Below, one piece after another: positions 56,701 through 63,551 of a stretch of 64,000 nucleotides of DNA. The notes below the pieces were generated by a model that was not told the DNA's origin, did no database searches, and saw nothing but the letters and a program-made list of their open reading frames with translations. Source of the stretch: Bacillota bacterium (GTDB lineage Bacteria > Bacillota > Clostridia > Lachnospirales > Lachnospiraceae); the NCBI GenBank assembly GCA_023420085.1, contig JAEZWQ010000034.1, forward strand, positions 1-64,000, in the 5' to 3' direction. Both the position numbers and the translations under genes were made by a program. The first letter of the stretch is position 1. The number at the start of each line of letters is the position of its first letter.

Positions 56701-57265
56701 ACTTGATACAGAAGTTTATTCAAATACTGGTGGTCAATCTTCAAAGGCTACTAATACTGGAGCTGTTGCTCAATTTGCTGCAGCTGGTAAAGAGCTTAGA
56801 AAGAAAGATCTTGCACAAATGATGATGAGTTATGGATATGTATATGTAGCACAAGTTGCTATGGGCGCAAATAATGCTCAATGTCTAAAGGCATTCCAAG
56901 AAGCTGAAAGTTATAATGGTCCTTCAATAGTAATTTGCTACTCTCCTTGTATCGCTCACGGTATTAAGAAAGGTCTAGTAAATGCTCAACAAGAAGAAAA
57001 GAAGGCTGTTGAATCAGGTTATTGGCACTTATTTAGATTTGACCCAAGACGTGCTGATGAAGGAAAGAATCCATTCCAATTAGATAGCAAAAAACCTACA
57101 GGTGATTATCAAGAATTCATCAGAAATGAAGTTCGTTATAATTCACTACTTCGTAAAAATCCAGAACGTGCTGAAGAACTATTTGCAATCGCTGAAAAAG
57201 AAGCTAAAAGAAAATACGAACATTACCTACGTTTATCTAAGTTATACGATATCGAGGTTGAATAA
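53711..57265 (+). CDS. nifJ: pyruvate:ferredoxin (flavodoxin) oxidoreductase
   Basis: Single-chain PFOR, 1184 residues; oxidises pyruvate to acetyl-CoA and CO2 and reduces ferredoxin. Start is GTG at 53711 with AAAGGAGG in front. The N-terminal domain binds pyruvate (YVSYAFTDVAAIFPITPSSVMAE). The ferredoxin-like part carries two [4Fe-4S] sites (CIQCNLCSLVCPHA and CTGCGACANICPG). The C-terminal part has CPGCGETPYVK, the TPP motif GGDGWAYDIGFGGLDH and DTEVYSNTGGQSSKAT. Codon choice is less AT-extreme than neighbours, as expected for a highly expressed gene. Confidence 0.98.
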   Translation: MGRKKKTMDGNNAAAYVSYAFTDVAAIFPITPSSVMAEVTDKWSSEGKTNIFNDQVRVIEMQSEAGAAGAVHGSLAAGALTTTYTASQGLLLMIPNLYKIAGELLPCVVHVSARTLATHALSIFGDHQDVYACRQTGCAMICAGNVQEVMDLGAVSHLATIKGRIPVIHFFDGFRTSHELQKIEIWDDDTLRKLVDMDAVNEFRRRGLNPEHPVVRGTAQNPDIFFQAREACNTYYDNFPAIVEEYMDKVNAEIGTDYKLFNYYGAEDAESVIVAMGSVCDTAKETIDFLLKRGEKVGLITVRLYRPWVKERFLEAIPKTVKVINVMDRTKEPGALGEPLYLDVVGSLKDTEFANVQVNSGRYGLSSKDTNPACIISVFKNKDKSPFTVGIVDDVTNLSLPLEENPNTSPDDIVNCKFWGLGADGTVGANKNSIKIIGDHTDQYVQAYFAYDSKKSGGITISHLRFGHSPIRSTYFVNKANFVACHNQSYIRKYNMVQDLVDGGTFLLNTNFTDEELEKHLPGQVKKYMADHNIKFYAINGIEIGKEIGLGGRINTVLQSAFFKLTKLIPVDDAIKYMKDAATATYGHKGEAIVKMNHDAIDAGVNAIREVAVKPEWTNCEYENLEISFDNDGSDLIAYVNNIQNYVNSQTGDSLPVSAFTKYADGHMPLGSSALEKRGIGIDVPEWQMDNCIQCNLCSLVCPHAVIRPMVFTEEELKNAPDGTETIELTGLKHLNYRITVSQLDCTGCGACANICPGKKGNKALLMMPLDTQVHKQPIFDYANTIEPKEEVLEKFKASTIKGSQFRRPLMEFSGACPGCGETPYVKLLTQLFGDRMVIANATGCTSIWGGSSPATPYTVNEKGRGPAWANSLFEDNAEYGYGMFLAHDTIRRRLIENVKDIVANTENEEVKTACQEYLDTLTDGKENGIASDKLISLLESYPESDLCENGKAILLDKDFLAQKSHWIFGGDGWAYDIGFGGLDHTLACGHNVNICVLDTEVYSNTGGQSSKATNTGAVAQFAAAGKELRKKDLAQMMMSYGYVYVAQVAMGANNAQCLKAFQEAESYNGPSIVICYSPCIAHGIKKGLVNAQQEEKKAVESGYWHLFRFDPRRADEGKNPFQLDSKKPTGDYQEFIRNEVRYNSLLRKNPERAEELFAIAEKEAKRKYEHYLRLSKLYDIEVE

Positions 57266-57272
57266 TAATTAT

Positions 57273-57300
57273 AATACCCCTTTCATTTGAAAGGGGTATT
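57273..57300 (+). terminator. terminator after nifJ
   Basis: An 11-bp stem AATACCCCTTT/AAAGGGGTATT (57273-57283, 57290-57300) with a six-base loop. The T run is short, so some readthrough into the permease gene is possible. Confidence 0.75.
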
Positions 57301-57331
57301 ATTTAGATAATTAAGTGAAAGGATACAAAAA

Positions 57332-58621
57332 ATGAATACAAAAAGAATTATACAAGTAGATGAGAAAGTACCTCCACATTTATTAATACCTCTTAGCTTT
57401 CAACATACGTTCGCTATGTTTGGTGCTTCAGTACTTGTACCACTACTTTTTAATATAAATCCAAGTATTGTTCTTTTTATGAATGGTATTGGTACATTAT
57501 TATTTATATTAATAAGTAATGGCAAAGCTCCAGCCTATCTTGGTTCAAGTTTTGCATTTTTAGGCCCAGGAGCAATTATTATAGCTAATATGGGTGGATT
57601 TAATTTTGCACAAGGAGCATTTATTACAACCGGTTTGTTTGGATGTATTCTTGCTTTTGTTATTTATAAATTTGGAACAAAATGGATAGACATATGTCTT
57701 CCACCTGCAGCAATGGGCAGTGTTGTTTCACTTATAGGATTTGAGCTAGCAGCAATGACGGTATCAGGAGAAACTGGATTAGCAAATGAAATAGGTGCAC
57801 ATATAATGCATAATGGTAAAATAGTTGCTAGTAAAGAAGATATTATAGTCTTTATAGTGACATTATCAGTAGCTGTTCTTGGATCAATCATATTTAAAGG
57901 CTTTCTTTCAACAATTCCTATTTTAACAGCTATTATTGTTGGATATATCGTTGCATATATATTTGGACAAGTTGATCTAACTCCTGTAATGAATGTGGGG
58001 ATATTTACTTTACCAACCTTCAGTATGCCTAAATTCAGTTTACAGGCTACTTTAACAATGCTCCCTGCACTTTTAGTTATACTTTCTGAGCATATTAGCC
58101 ACCAAGTAGTTACTAGCAATATAATTGGACGTGACTTATTAAAAGATCCAGGATTACATAAAACTATATTTGCCGACAACTTCTCAACAATGCTATCAGG
58201 CTTTGTTGGAGGCGTTCCTACAACTACCTATGGTGAAAATATAGGCGTCATGGCTATCACAAAAGTATATAGCGTTCGTGTTATTGCTGGTGCAGCAGTA
58301 ATATCAATATGTATGGCATTTATTGGTCCTTTCTCTGCTTTAATACAGACTATCCCTGGTAATGTTATTGGCGGTGTAACCTTTCTTTTATATGGTATGA
58401 TAGGTACATCTGGTATAAGATTACTAGTTGATAAAAAGGTTGACTACTCAAAAACAAAAAATCTTGTACTAACATCTGTTATCTTTGTTACAGGTCTTAG
58501 CCAAGTATCTATATCAATAGGTGGGGTTGAATTAAAAGGTATGGTACTATCATCTATGGTAGGTATAATTATAAGTCTGCTTTTCCATTTATTTGATAAA
58601 TTCAGCATAACTAATGAATAA
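57332..58621 (+). CDS. uraA: uracil permease-type transporter (UraA/NCS2)
   Basis: NCS2 nucleobase:cation symporter, 429 residues, about 12-14 hydrophobic segments. The N-terminus VPPHLLIPLSFQHTFAMFGASVLVPLL, LGSSFAFLGP and PALLVILSEHISHQ with the binding Glu, plus GGVPTTTYGENIGVMAITKVYSVRV, are the UraA pattern. Uracil is the likely substrate. AAAGGAT precedes the start. No pyrR-type attenuator is visible in the short upstream gap. Confidence 0.93.
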   Translation: MNTKRIIQVDEKVPPHLLIPLSFQHTFAMFGASVLVPLLFNINPSIVLFMNGIGTLLFILISNGKAPAYLGSSFAFLGPGAIIIANMGGFNFAQGAFITTGLFGCILAFVIYKFGTKWIDICLPPAAMGSVVSLIGFELAAMTVSGETGLANEIGAHIMHNGKIVASKEDIIVFIVTLSVAVLGSIIFKGFLSTIPILTAIIVGYIVAYIFGQVDLTPVMNVGIFTLPTFSMPKFSLQATLTMLPALLVILSEHISHQVVTSNIIGRDLLKDPGLHKTIFADNFSTMLSGFVGGVPTTTYGENIGVMAITKVYSVRVIAGAAVISICMAFIGPFSALIQTIPGNVIGGVTFLLYGMIGTSGIRLLVDKKVDYSKTKNLVLTSVIFVTGLSQVSISIGGVELKGMVLSSMVGIIISLLFHLFDKFSITNE

Positions 58622-58625
58622 ATTG

Positions 58626-58669
58626 TATATACCTCCTCAAAACTTTGATACAATTTGAGGAGGTATATA
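58626..58669 (+). terminator. uraA terminator
   Basis: A perfect 16-bp stem (58626-58641 with 58654-58669) with a 12-base loop, followed by TTTT. It marks the left border of the accessory region. Confidence 0.88.
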
Positions 58670-58825
58670 TTTTCGGATTTTAGGTATCATAAATCACCTC
58701 TTATTTAATGAATCTTCAATAATAACATAATCCATTTTATTCATTCGTTAATCTACTATCAGTTTTATCGTTTTGTCCCCTATATTCCATAATATTCCAG
58801 TGCCTTTTTATATTTCCCTGTTATG
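58670..58825. other. non-coding start of the accessory region
   Basis: I see no gene here. On the minus strand a 27-codon open stretch (about 58822-58742) ends in TDSRLTNE and may be a scrap of a lost gene, but I cannot name it. Confidence 0.4.
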
Positions 58826-58862
58826 CAAAAAAGCGACTGAGATTTTATTCTTCTCAATCGCT
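58826..58862 (-). terminator. terminator of the lipoprotein gene
   Basis: An 11-bp stem (58832-58842 with 58852-58862, one mismatch or wobble) followed on the minus strand by six Ts. Confidence 0.85.
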
Positions 58863-58896
58863 CTTTTGAATCATCAATAGCCCACCTAGCCTGTGA

Positions 58897-59435
58897 CTAT
58901 TTTGATATTTTTAATTTCAATAAATAATAAGCTTCTTTATCATTAAAAGATTTTTCTATTTCATTAATATTTGACCACTTAAATGAGACAGTTACATCAT
59001 TTTCTTTATAGACTTTAAAGCGAAATGTTTGTAAATTTGGCGAAGGACCTTCAAGTTTATTCTTATCTTCTATCTTAATAGTATCGTTACTATATGATAC
59101 TAAGTCTATATAGTCTTTCATTTCTATACTCCAAAGACAGATAGGAGTAAGTTGTGGAAGTGTAACTTCCACAACATTTTCAGACTTTTCTCCCATTTCT
59201 AAATCAATTTCACTTTCTACATGTGAACTTGCTAATGCATTTTTGATTTTATCTAAATTATGCACCCTCCCATTAATAATTACAACGTTGTCCTGAGGGT
59301 ATCCTTTTTCATCCATAGGAAATTCTGTTTTTGTATTTTTTCCAATGTAGCTCCTCCATTACATCCACCTAACAAAATAGTAGAGCCTACAAAAGCACAA
59401 ACCATAATACCTAAAATTTTCTTGTGTATCTCCAT
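58897..59435 (-). pseudogene. frameshifted lipoprotein gene
   Basis: GGAGGAGGAG precedes an ATG at 59435 that opens a lipoprotein signal peptide (MEIHKKILGIM..., lipobox LLGGC, then NGG). That frame ends soon. The remaining 139 codons (58897-59316, starting MDEKGYPQDNVVIING) are in another frame. The two meet at a run of six A (minus strand, 59341-59336): adding one A joins them into a 179-residue protein. The total length of 539 bases is one short of a multiple of three. The mature part is unrecognised. Real mutation, sequencing error or transcriptional slippage are all possible. Confidence 0.75.
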
Positions 59436-59524
59436 GAATTATCTCCTCCTCCTAATTTGTAGGTAAAATCACCAGAAGAGTTTAGTTTCACACTTGCATG
59501 AACAGCTCCATTAGGGAAGATTTG
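59411..59524 (-). pseudogene. possible C-terminal gene scrap
   Basis: A short open frame reading QIFPNGAVHASVKLNSSGDF... and ending RYTRKF before a TAG looks protein-like (alternating polar and hydrophobic residues) and contains the Shine-Dalgarno and start of the lipoprotein gene in another frame. It has no start codon of its own and follows a TGA. I cannot assign a family. Confidence 0.3.
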
Positions 59525-59556
59525 TCAAGGACATAAACAAAATTTTTTTGATAAAT

Positions 59557-59670
59557 TTATATCTTCTCTGTTTTTCTCTTGATTAGCCTTAGTATTTTAT
59601 CCTTGTATGTTTCGCCTGTACCTTGCTTGAAATGTAGGTTTACAGTATATTTTGTCTTCCCAATATCCAT
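59557..59670 (-). pseudogene. TnpW-like small transposon protein, probably partial
   Basis: 37 residues from ATG at 59670. GKTKYTVNLHFKQGTGETYKDKILRLI resembles, from memory, the short TnpW-type proteins carried by Tn4451-like and clostridial conjugative transposons. The frame continues upstream through sensible residues (DLNFIAPPHKQLIM) to a TAG without a start codon, so the N-terminus is likely lost. This is a weak but useful sign of mobile-element origin for the region. Confidence 0.4.
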
Positions 59671-59745
59671 TATTAACTGTTTATGTGGTGGTGCTATAAA
59701 ATTCAGGTCTACTTTCTATCAATATTTTATCTCCTCAAAAACAAT

Positions 59746-60114
59746 TTACCTAATTCTTTTTCCGATTTTCATTTTCTTACGCCATTCTGGTGCCAATCCA
59801 TCATCAGACCAATATTCATCCATTTCAATAATCAAATTATTTTCAAGATTGATAAAACTTACTACATGAAAAGACTCACTATTATCTGCTGAAAAAACTC
59901 GACAAGCTAAAATAATGGTATCTTCATTTTTTTCAATTCTCTCTATTTCTCCGTTCCAATTTCCTGGATATTCACAATTTGCCTTTATATACTCATCTAA
60001 GGTAAAAAACTCATTTGTACAATGCCATTTTATGACAGCATTCTTTTGAAAATATTCCCTAAGTTCTTCTGCATTTTGTGATAAAACCGTTTTGAAAAAT
60101 CTATCTATATCCAT
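59746..60114 (-). CDS. NTF2-like (SnoaL-fold) protein
   Basis: 122 residues. The pattern of an N-terminal helix (MDIDRFFKTVLSQNAEELREYF), IKWHCTNEFFTLDEYIKANCEYPGNWNGEIERI and the closing strand IIEMDEYWSDDGLAPEWRKKM fits the NTF2-like superfamily common as cargo in gut and clostridial mobile elements. No catalytic role can be read from the sequence. AGAGGTGAT lies before the ATG. It follows the SRPBCC gene by 49 bases, probably co-transcribed. Confidence 0.75.
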   Translation of the reverse strand: MDIDRFFKTVLSQNAEELREYFQKNAVIKWHCTNEFFTLDEYIKANCEYPGNWNGEIERIEKNEDTIILACRVFSADNSESFHVVSFINLENNLIIEMDEYWSDDGLAPEWRKKMKIGKRIR

Positions 60115-60163
60115 AATTTAAAATCACCTCTACGAAACTTTTATCATCCACTTAAAATCATGC

Positions 60164-60586
60164 TTATATTTTCTGAATAAAACTTGTTTCTTCACAATTT
60201 AGTGCCTTCTTTAAATCCTTAAAATATAAGTTCTGTTGTTTTCTTAAGTATGAACCAATAAATGGCTTAAATATAAGTTTTTTAGAGACTATGTTTTCAG
60301 TAAAATCTAAAGTAGTTTTATCACCATGCGAATAAAATTTCCCTACCCAAGTTCCCTTGATATTTTCGTTTTCTATTTCAAATGACCAACATTGATTTTT
60401 AATGCATTCTGTAACTTTAAAATATGTTTCAATTCCATCTTTAGAAATCTCAACAAATTTACTGTTATCTACAATTCTTATATTCTTTAAATCACTTCGC
60501 CAAACAAAATCATTTAAATCAGTTACCTTATTCCAGACTTTTTCTATTGGACATAATAATGTAACCTTAATGTTAGCAATAGCCAT
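60164..60586 (-). CDS. SRPBCC (START/polyketide cyclase-like) protein
   Basis: 140 residues. The N-terminal strand and helix IKVTLLCPIEKVWNKVTDLNDFVWRSDL, the central antiparallel strands (YFKVTECIKNQCWSFEIENENIKGTWVGKF) and the long C-terminal helix (GSYLRKQQNLYFKDLKKAL) fit the SRPBCC hydrophobic-ligand-binding fold. AAAGGGAT precedes the start. It is paired with an NTF2-like gene; such pairs may bind or modify small hydrophobic compounds, but this is only inference. Confidence 0.75.
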   Translation of the reverse strand: MAIANIKVTLLCPIEKVWNKVTDLNDFVWRSDLKNIRIVDNSKFVEISKDGIETYFKVTECIKNQCWSFEIENENIKGTWVGKFYSHGDKTTLDFTENIVSKKLIFKPFIGSYLRKQQNLYFKDLKKALNCEETSFIQKI

Positions 60587-60628
60587 GATAAATCCCTTTC
60601 AAAAAATTTAACATTCTATTCTTTTTTT

Positions 60629-60644
60629 GTATAATATTATACCA
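60629..60644 (-). promoter_or_regulatory. promoter of the SRPBCC-NTF2 pair
   Basis: TGGTATAAT on the minus strand (60644-60636) is an extended -10 lying in a 14-bp perfect palindrome GTATAATATTATAC (60629-60642). The palindrome could serve as an operator. Confidence 0.5.
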
Positions 60645-60659
60645 TTTTTTCACTTGGTT

Positions 60660-60929
60660 TTATAGGTCTAACTCATTCCTCTTTACCTGTGTTAGTCGCT
60701 TTCCTTGTTCCTGTAGCTGCTCTATACAGGTTTTAACTTTTTCTGCTTATTCAACTTCTTCTCGTATCTTTAATATTTGATTGTAAAGACTATTTTTCTC
60801 TTTCTTCAAAGTGGTAACTTCCGATTTCCATTTAGATATATTCAAGGTTTTGCTTTCTCCTTGCATTTCATCATCACGACTTAAACGCTCATAAAGGGCT
60901 GTTTGTCCTATTCTTTTCGTATTTGACAT
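60660..60929 (-). pseudogene. serine recombinase N-terminus fused to a relaxase-like C-terminus
   Basis: With a strong Shine-Dalgarno (AAAGGAGG) the frame begins SNTKRIGQTALYERLSRDDE, the N-terminus of TnpX-type large serine recombinases, including the catalytic Ser of ERLSRDDE. After about 26 residues it switches to KTLNISKWKSEVTTLKKEK, then a helical REEVE. After an in-frame TAA (60749-60747) it continues AEKVKTCIEQLQEQGKRLTQ to a TAA at 60662. From memory the second part looks like the C-terminal helix of mobilisation relaxases. A large deletion between the two genes would explain the fusion. Confidence 0.7.
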
Positions 60930-60971
60930 GAGAATTACCTCCTTTCCAAGTTCTTATTATTTTCTCTGTCC

Positions 60972-61997
60972 CTAAAAGGTTAATCCTTTAGGCTCCATTA
61001 ATATCAATATTCTGTCATTACTTCCGCCAGCTGAACCCACCCAATTTTCATATCCAATTAATCCGACTGAGTGTCCGTTCAATCCTAAATGCATTGGTTT
61101 AGAATCGTCAATTTCACTTTTTACATCTGAAAAGCTAATTACACCTGTCTCTGACGGATATAGTCCCCAATGATTATAGGCATTTCTCATATCAGTCCAT
61201 GTTCCACCTTTGTCCCAATCATCACCAAAAACGTATTTTGCAACATCAACAGCAGAAAGAGATTCACCTCTATAATAATTTATCATCGTTGCACAAACTG
61301 CTGCCCAACAAGTATCTCCGGACTGACTGACTCCATTAACATTCAATGTTCTGTATGATTTAGGGCCATCTACTGCAGTTGGGCGAATAATGTTAGATGC
61401 AAAAGATCTTGCTACTGATTCGGTTTCTAAATCGGTTTCTAAATCAGTTTCTGACACAACCTTTGATAATGAGGAAATTGATAAGTTAAATTCATTGTAT
61501 AATTCTCCCACTTCGTTCCCATCATCATATAACTTAAAAATATTAATACTTCTTTTTCCATTAGATGCTTGTAAATTAATACCATCTGTCAATAATACAA
61601 AGTCATTTAGTTCACCTTTTTCAAGCAAATTATTTAGCTCTTTTGAAAAAGAAATTGATAGAGTTGAGTTGTATTCACCTTGAATTTTTGAAACTTCAAG
61701 TATAGCGGCTATTTCTCCATTCTGTAGCACTGGAAAACAACTTGAATTTGTGTTTTCCTTAAAATTAAACACCGTAAAAGGCTCTCCTAAAGAATACTCC
61801 TCCATAGAACCATTCAAATCTCCAATCTCAACTAATGCATGCAAATGTTTAGGGAATATATCTTGTGCATATTCAACTAATTCTAATTGAGTTTCTAAAC
61901 TTCTTCCTCCATGAATAGTATTCTCATTAGCTAAAATAGGTAAAGAAATCCCTAAAGAGATTGCTATAACTAATAACAAAGATAATATTTTCTTAAT
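60972..61997 (-). CDS. secreted papain-like cysteine peptidase (C39/C47-like) with pro-region
   Basis: About 341 residues. Signal peptide (KKILSLLLVIAISLGISLPILA), a pro-like domain to about residue 215 and a C-terminal papain-fold domain. Catalytic Cys is in SGDTCWAAVCATMINYYRG and the probable His in LNGHSVGLIGYENW. A repeated ETDL linker joins the two halves. No ATG, GTG or TTG sits before the signal peptide; the well-placed AGGAAGAG (62010-62003) points to ATT at 61997. The next ordinary start is TTG at 61979, inside the hydrophobic core. It ends 42 bases before the recombinase remnant. Confidence 0.8.
   Translation of the reverse strand: MKKILSLLLVIAISLGISLPILANENTIHGGRSLETQLELVEYAQDIFPKHLHALVEIGDLNGSMEEYSLGEPFTVFNFKENTNSSCFPVLQNGEIAAILEVSKIQGEYNSTLSISFSKELNNLLEKGELNDFVLLTDGINLQASNGKRSINIFKLYDDGNEVGELYNEFNLSISSLSKVVSETDLETDLETESVARSFASNIIRPTAVDGPKSYRTLNVNGVSQSGDTCWAAVCATMINYYRGESLSAVDVAKYVFGDDWDKGGTWTDMRNAYNHWGLYPSETGVISFSDVKSEIDDSKPMHLGLNGHSVGLIGYENWVGSAGGSNDRILILMEPKGLTF
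61420..61455 (-). repeat. 12-base tandem repeat inside the peptidase gene
   Basis: Three units of 12 bases (61420-61431, 61432-61443 identical; 61444-61455 diverged) encode a repeated ETDL in the linker between pro-region and catalytic domain. In-frame unit gain or loss would change linker length only. Confidence 0.85.
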
Positions 61998-62044
61998 ATA
62001 AACTCTTCCTACTTTCTGTTGTTTATATTTCCATTCCTTCGCCT

Positions 62045-62119
62045 TTAATATACTCTTATAAACAAAATCTTATCTCCATTCTTATACCTTTGAGGATTTA
62101 ATTGTTTTATGCTTTTCAT
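62045..62119 (-). CDS. 24-residue micro-ORF between XRE and peptidase genes
   Basis: A strong Shine-Dalgarno (AAAGGAGGG) stands 8 bases before ATG at 62119; the frame encodes 24 residues, basic and ending KILFIRVY, then TAA. It starts 17 bases after the XRE stop and ends 47 bases before the peptidase start, on the same strand. It could be a leader peptide, a signalling peptide or a peptidase substrate. It has no double-glycine motif or signal peptide. Coding status is unproven. Confidence 0.4.
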   Translation of the reverse strand: MKSIKQLNPQRYKNGDKILFIRVY

Positions 62120-62136
62120 ACAACATCCCTCCTTTG

Positions 62137-62355
62137 CTAAAAATTTGTCAACTCACGATTATCTGAAAATACAAATAATTCTTCTACAGAAGTTCTAAGA
62201 GCCTTTGCTAATTTTATTGCATTACTCACTTTTATATCTTGTTGTTCTTTTTCAATCTGAAGAATTCCTCTTCTTGTCAATCCAACCAATTTCGCTAATT
62301 CATACTGTGTCAATCCCACTTTATTTCTGTAATACTTAATTTTATTCTCTATCAT
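62137..62355 (-). CDS. XRE-family transcriptional regulator (Cro/CI-type HTH)
   Basis: 72 residues, almost entirely one HTH_3 domain: IKYYRNKVGLTQYELAKLVGLTRRGILQIEKEQQDIKVSNAIKLAKALRTSVEELF. This is the short stand-alone type frequent in mobile elements and in small self-regulated cassettes. A dyad just upstream is a candidate self-operator. It is first in the same-strand series XRE, micro-ORF, secreted peptidase. Confidence 0.92.
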   Translation of the reverse strand: MIENKIKYYRNKVGLTQYELAKLVGLTRRGILQIEKEQQDIKVSNAIKLAKALRTSVEELFVFSDNRELTNF

Positions 62356-62362
62356 ATTTTCT

Positions 62363-62380
62363 CCAAAACCATCATTTTGG
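62363..62380 (-). promoter_or_regulatory. candidate XRE operator dyad
   Basis: CCAAAA, six bases, TTTTGG forms an inverted repeat 8 bases upstream of the XRE start codon, inside the transcribed leader. Confidence 0.45.
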
Positions 62381-62403
62381 TCATCTGTTAACGATTTTTT
62401 CTA

Positions 62404-62432
62404 GACAATATCACACATATTAATATTGGTCA
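62404..62432 (-). promoter_or_regulatory. promoter of the XRE cassette
   Basis: On the minus strand TTGACC, a 17-base spacer and TATTGT, with TGA just before the -10 (extended -10), lie about 50 bases upstream of the XRE start. Confidence 0.55.
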
Positions 62433-62480
62433 ATATAAATAATATATAGTAATTGATTTTAATTTTCTTTAAATTTTCAA

Positions 62481-62511
62481 AGAAAAAAGTATCAACTTAC
62501 GTTGATACTTT
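62481..62511 (-). terminator. glucosaminidase gene terminator
   Basis: An 11-bp stem (62486-62496 with 62501-62511) with a four-base loop, then a T run on the minus strand. The first arm overlaps the stop codon of the glucosaminidase gene. Confidence 0.9.
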
Positions 62512-63409
62512 ATTTATTAGCTTTTAAATTAGTTATTAGTTGAGCAAGATATTTATTAAAGCTTAATGATCTAACCTTATTTTCTGGATCAGTATTTCCA
62601 CTATATACTGCTTCTATACTTTCTTTCTTGTAATTATTAAATAGGATCTTAGCTTCTGTTAAACTTCTATTATATAATCTTGCTATATCTTCAACTGTAT
62701 AATATGCACCTAGATATTTATCTAGTTCAATATTTTCTGATAGTATATTATTTCTATTTAATTCTTTTAATTCTTGCTTATATAATCTTCTTGCTATTGA
62801 TGCAGTCTTTGCCTTAACCATTGAACTTGTATTTTTATAACTAAGAAGAAGACGATCTCTTTTTTCTAATTCCTTAGTTTTTTCTTCATCATCCTTAATT
62901 AAGTCTAATACTCTTTGATCAAGTTCATAAAGATTATAAGTATTCATTAAAGAAATTAATTGACTAGAATAATTTGAATCAGTAGCATAGACACCATTTA
63001 ATGCCTCAGCAGCATCAAAAGGATCCTGTGCGGCTAAGAACTTACCATAAACCTTGTCATTTTTATAAAAGTTCTCTGCATATGCTCTGAAGCTATCTGT
63101 AGCTGAACCAAAAACTTGAAATGATGCTGTTGTTGCAATATTGCCATATTCTACAGTTGGCAATGTAACACCATATCCTTTCATCCCAAAATAATTGTTA
63201 TAGTATTTTGCTAAATCACTATTCCCACTTCCACTTTCTAATATAGCCTGAGCCATCATTATTGAAGCAAAAATATCTTTTTCCTTAGCAATCTGTACAA
63301 CTTCATCTTTATGCTGGTCAATAAATTCTTCAATTGTAATCGCGTTAACAGTTAATGGCATGAATAAAAAAGCTAATACTAGTAATAAACTAATTATTTT
63401 CTTCTTCAT
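62510..63409 (-). CDS. secreted GH73-type N-acetylglucosaminidase (autolysin-like)
   Basis: 299 residues. Start at ATG 63409, with AAAAGGAGAAG in front; the in-frame start five codons upstream has none. The signal peptide is KKKIISLLLVLAFLFMPLTVNA. The catalytic domain (about 25-165) has SIMMAQAILESGSGNSDLAKYYNNYFGMKGYG, with a catalytic Glu in LES, and the FRAYAENFYKND region. The C-terminal 130 residues are charged and helical with an unrecognised role; no typical wall-binding repeats are seen. It probably cuts peptidoglycan during growth or separation. Confidence 0.88.
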   Translation of the reverse strand: MKKKIISLLLVLAFLFMPLTVNAITIEEFIDQHKDEVVQIAKEKDIFASIMMAQAILESGSGNSDLAKYYNNYFGMKGYGVTLPTVEYGNIATTASFQVFGSATDSFRAYAENFYKNDKVYGKFLAAQDPFDAAEALNGVYATDSNYSSQLISLMNTYNLYELDQRVLDLIKDDEEKTKELEKRDRLLLSYKNTSSMVKAKTASIARRLYKQELKELNRNNILSENIELDKYLGAYYTVEDIARLYNRSLTEAKILFNNYKKESIEAVYSGNTDPENKVRSLSFNKYLAQLITNLKANK

Positions 63410-63431
63410 ACTTCTCCTTTTCAACTGTTAA

Positions 63432-63459
63432 TTTATATCATTTTTTTTTAAATATTTCA
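63432..63459 (-). promoter_or_regulatory. promoter of the glucosaminidase gene
   Basis: TTGAAA (63459-63454), 16-base spacer and TATAAA (63437-63432) with TGA before the -10 on the minus strand. Confidence 0.6.
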
Positions 63460-63551
63460 ATGGCTTATAGTATTTATAATAAAAATTACACATTTATTTC
63501 AAAATTATTACCTGTTTATCTTATAATTTCAGTCATTTTCTATGAATATTT

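Noticed and set aside
61420..61455. CRISPR or satellite array
   Set aside because: Only three 12-base units, in frame within a coding region; no spacers. No CRISPR array was seen anywhere in the window.
62027..62110. other small frames around the micro-ORF
   Set aside because: They are shorter, overlap the micro-ORF and lack properly spaced Shine-Dalgarno sequences.
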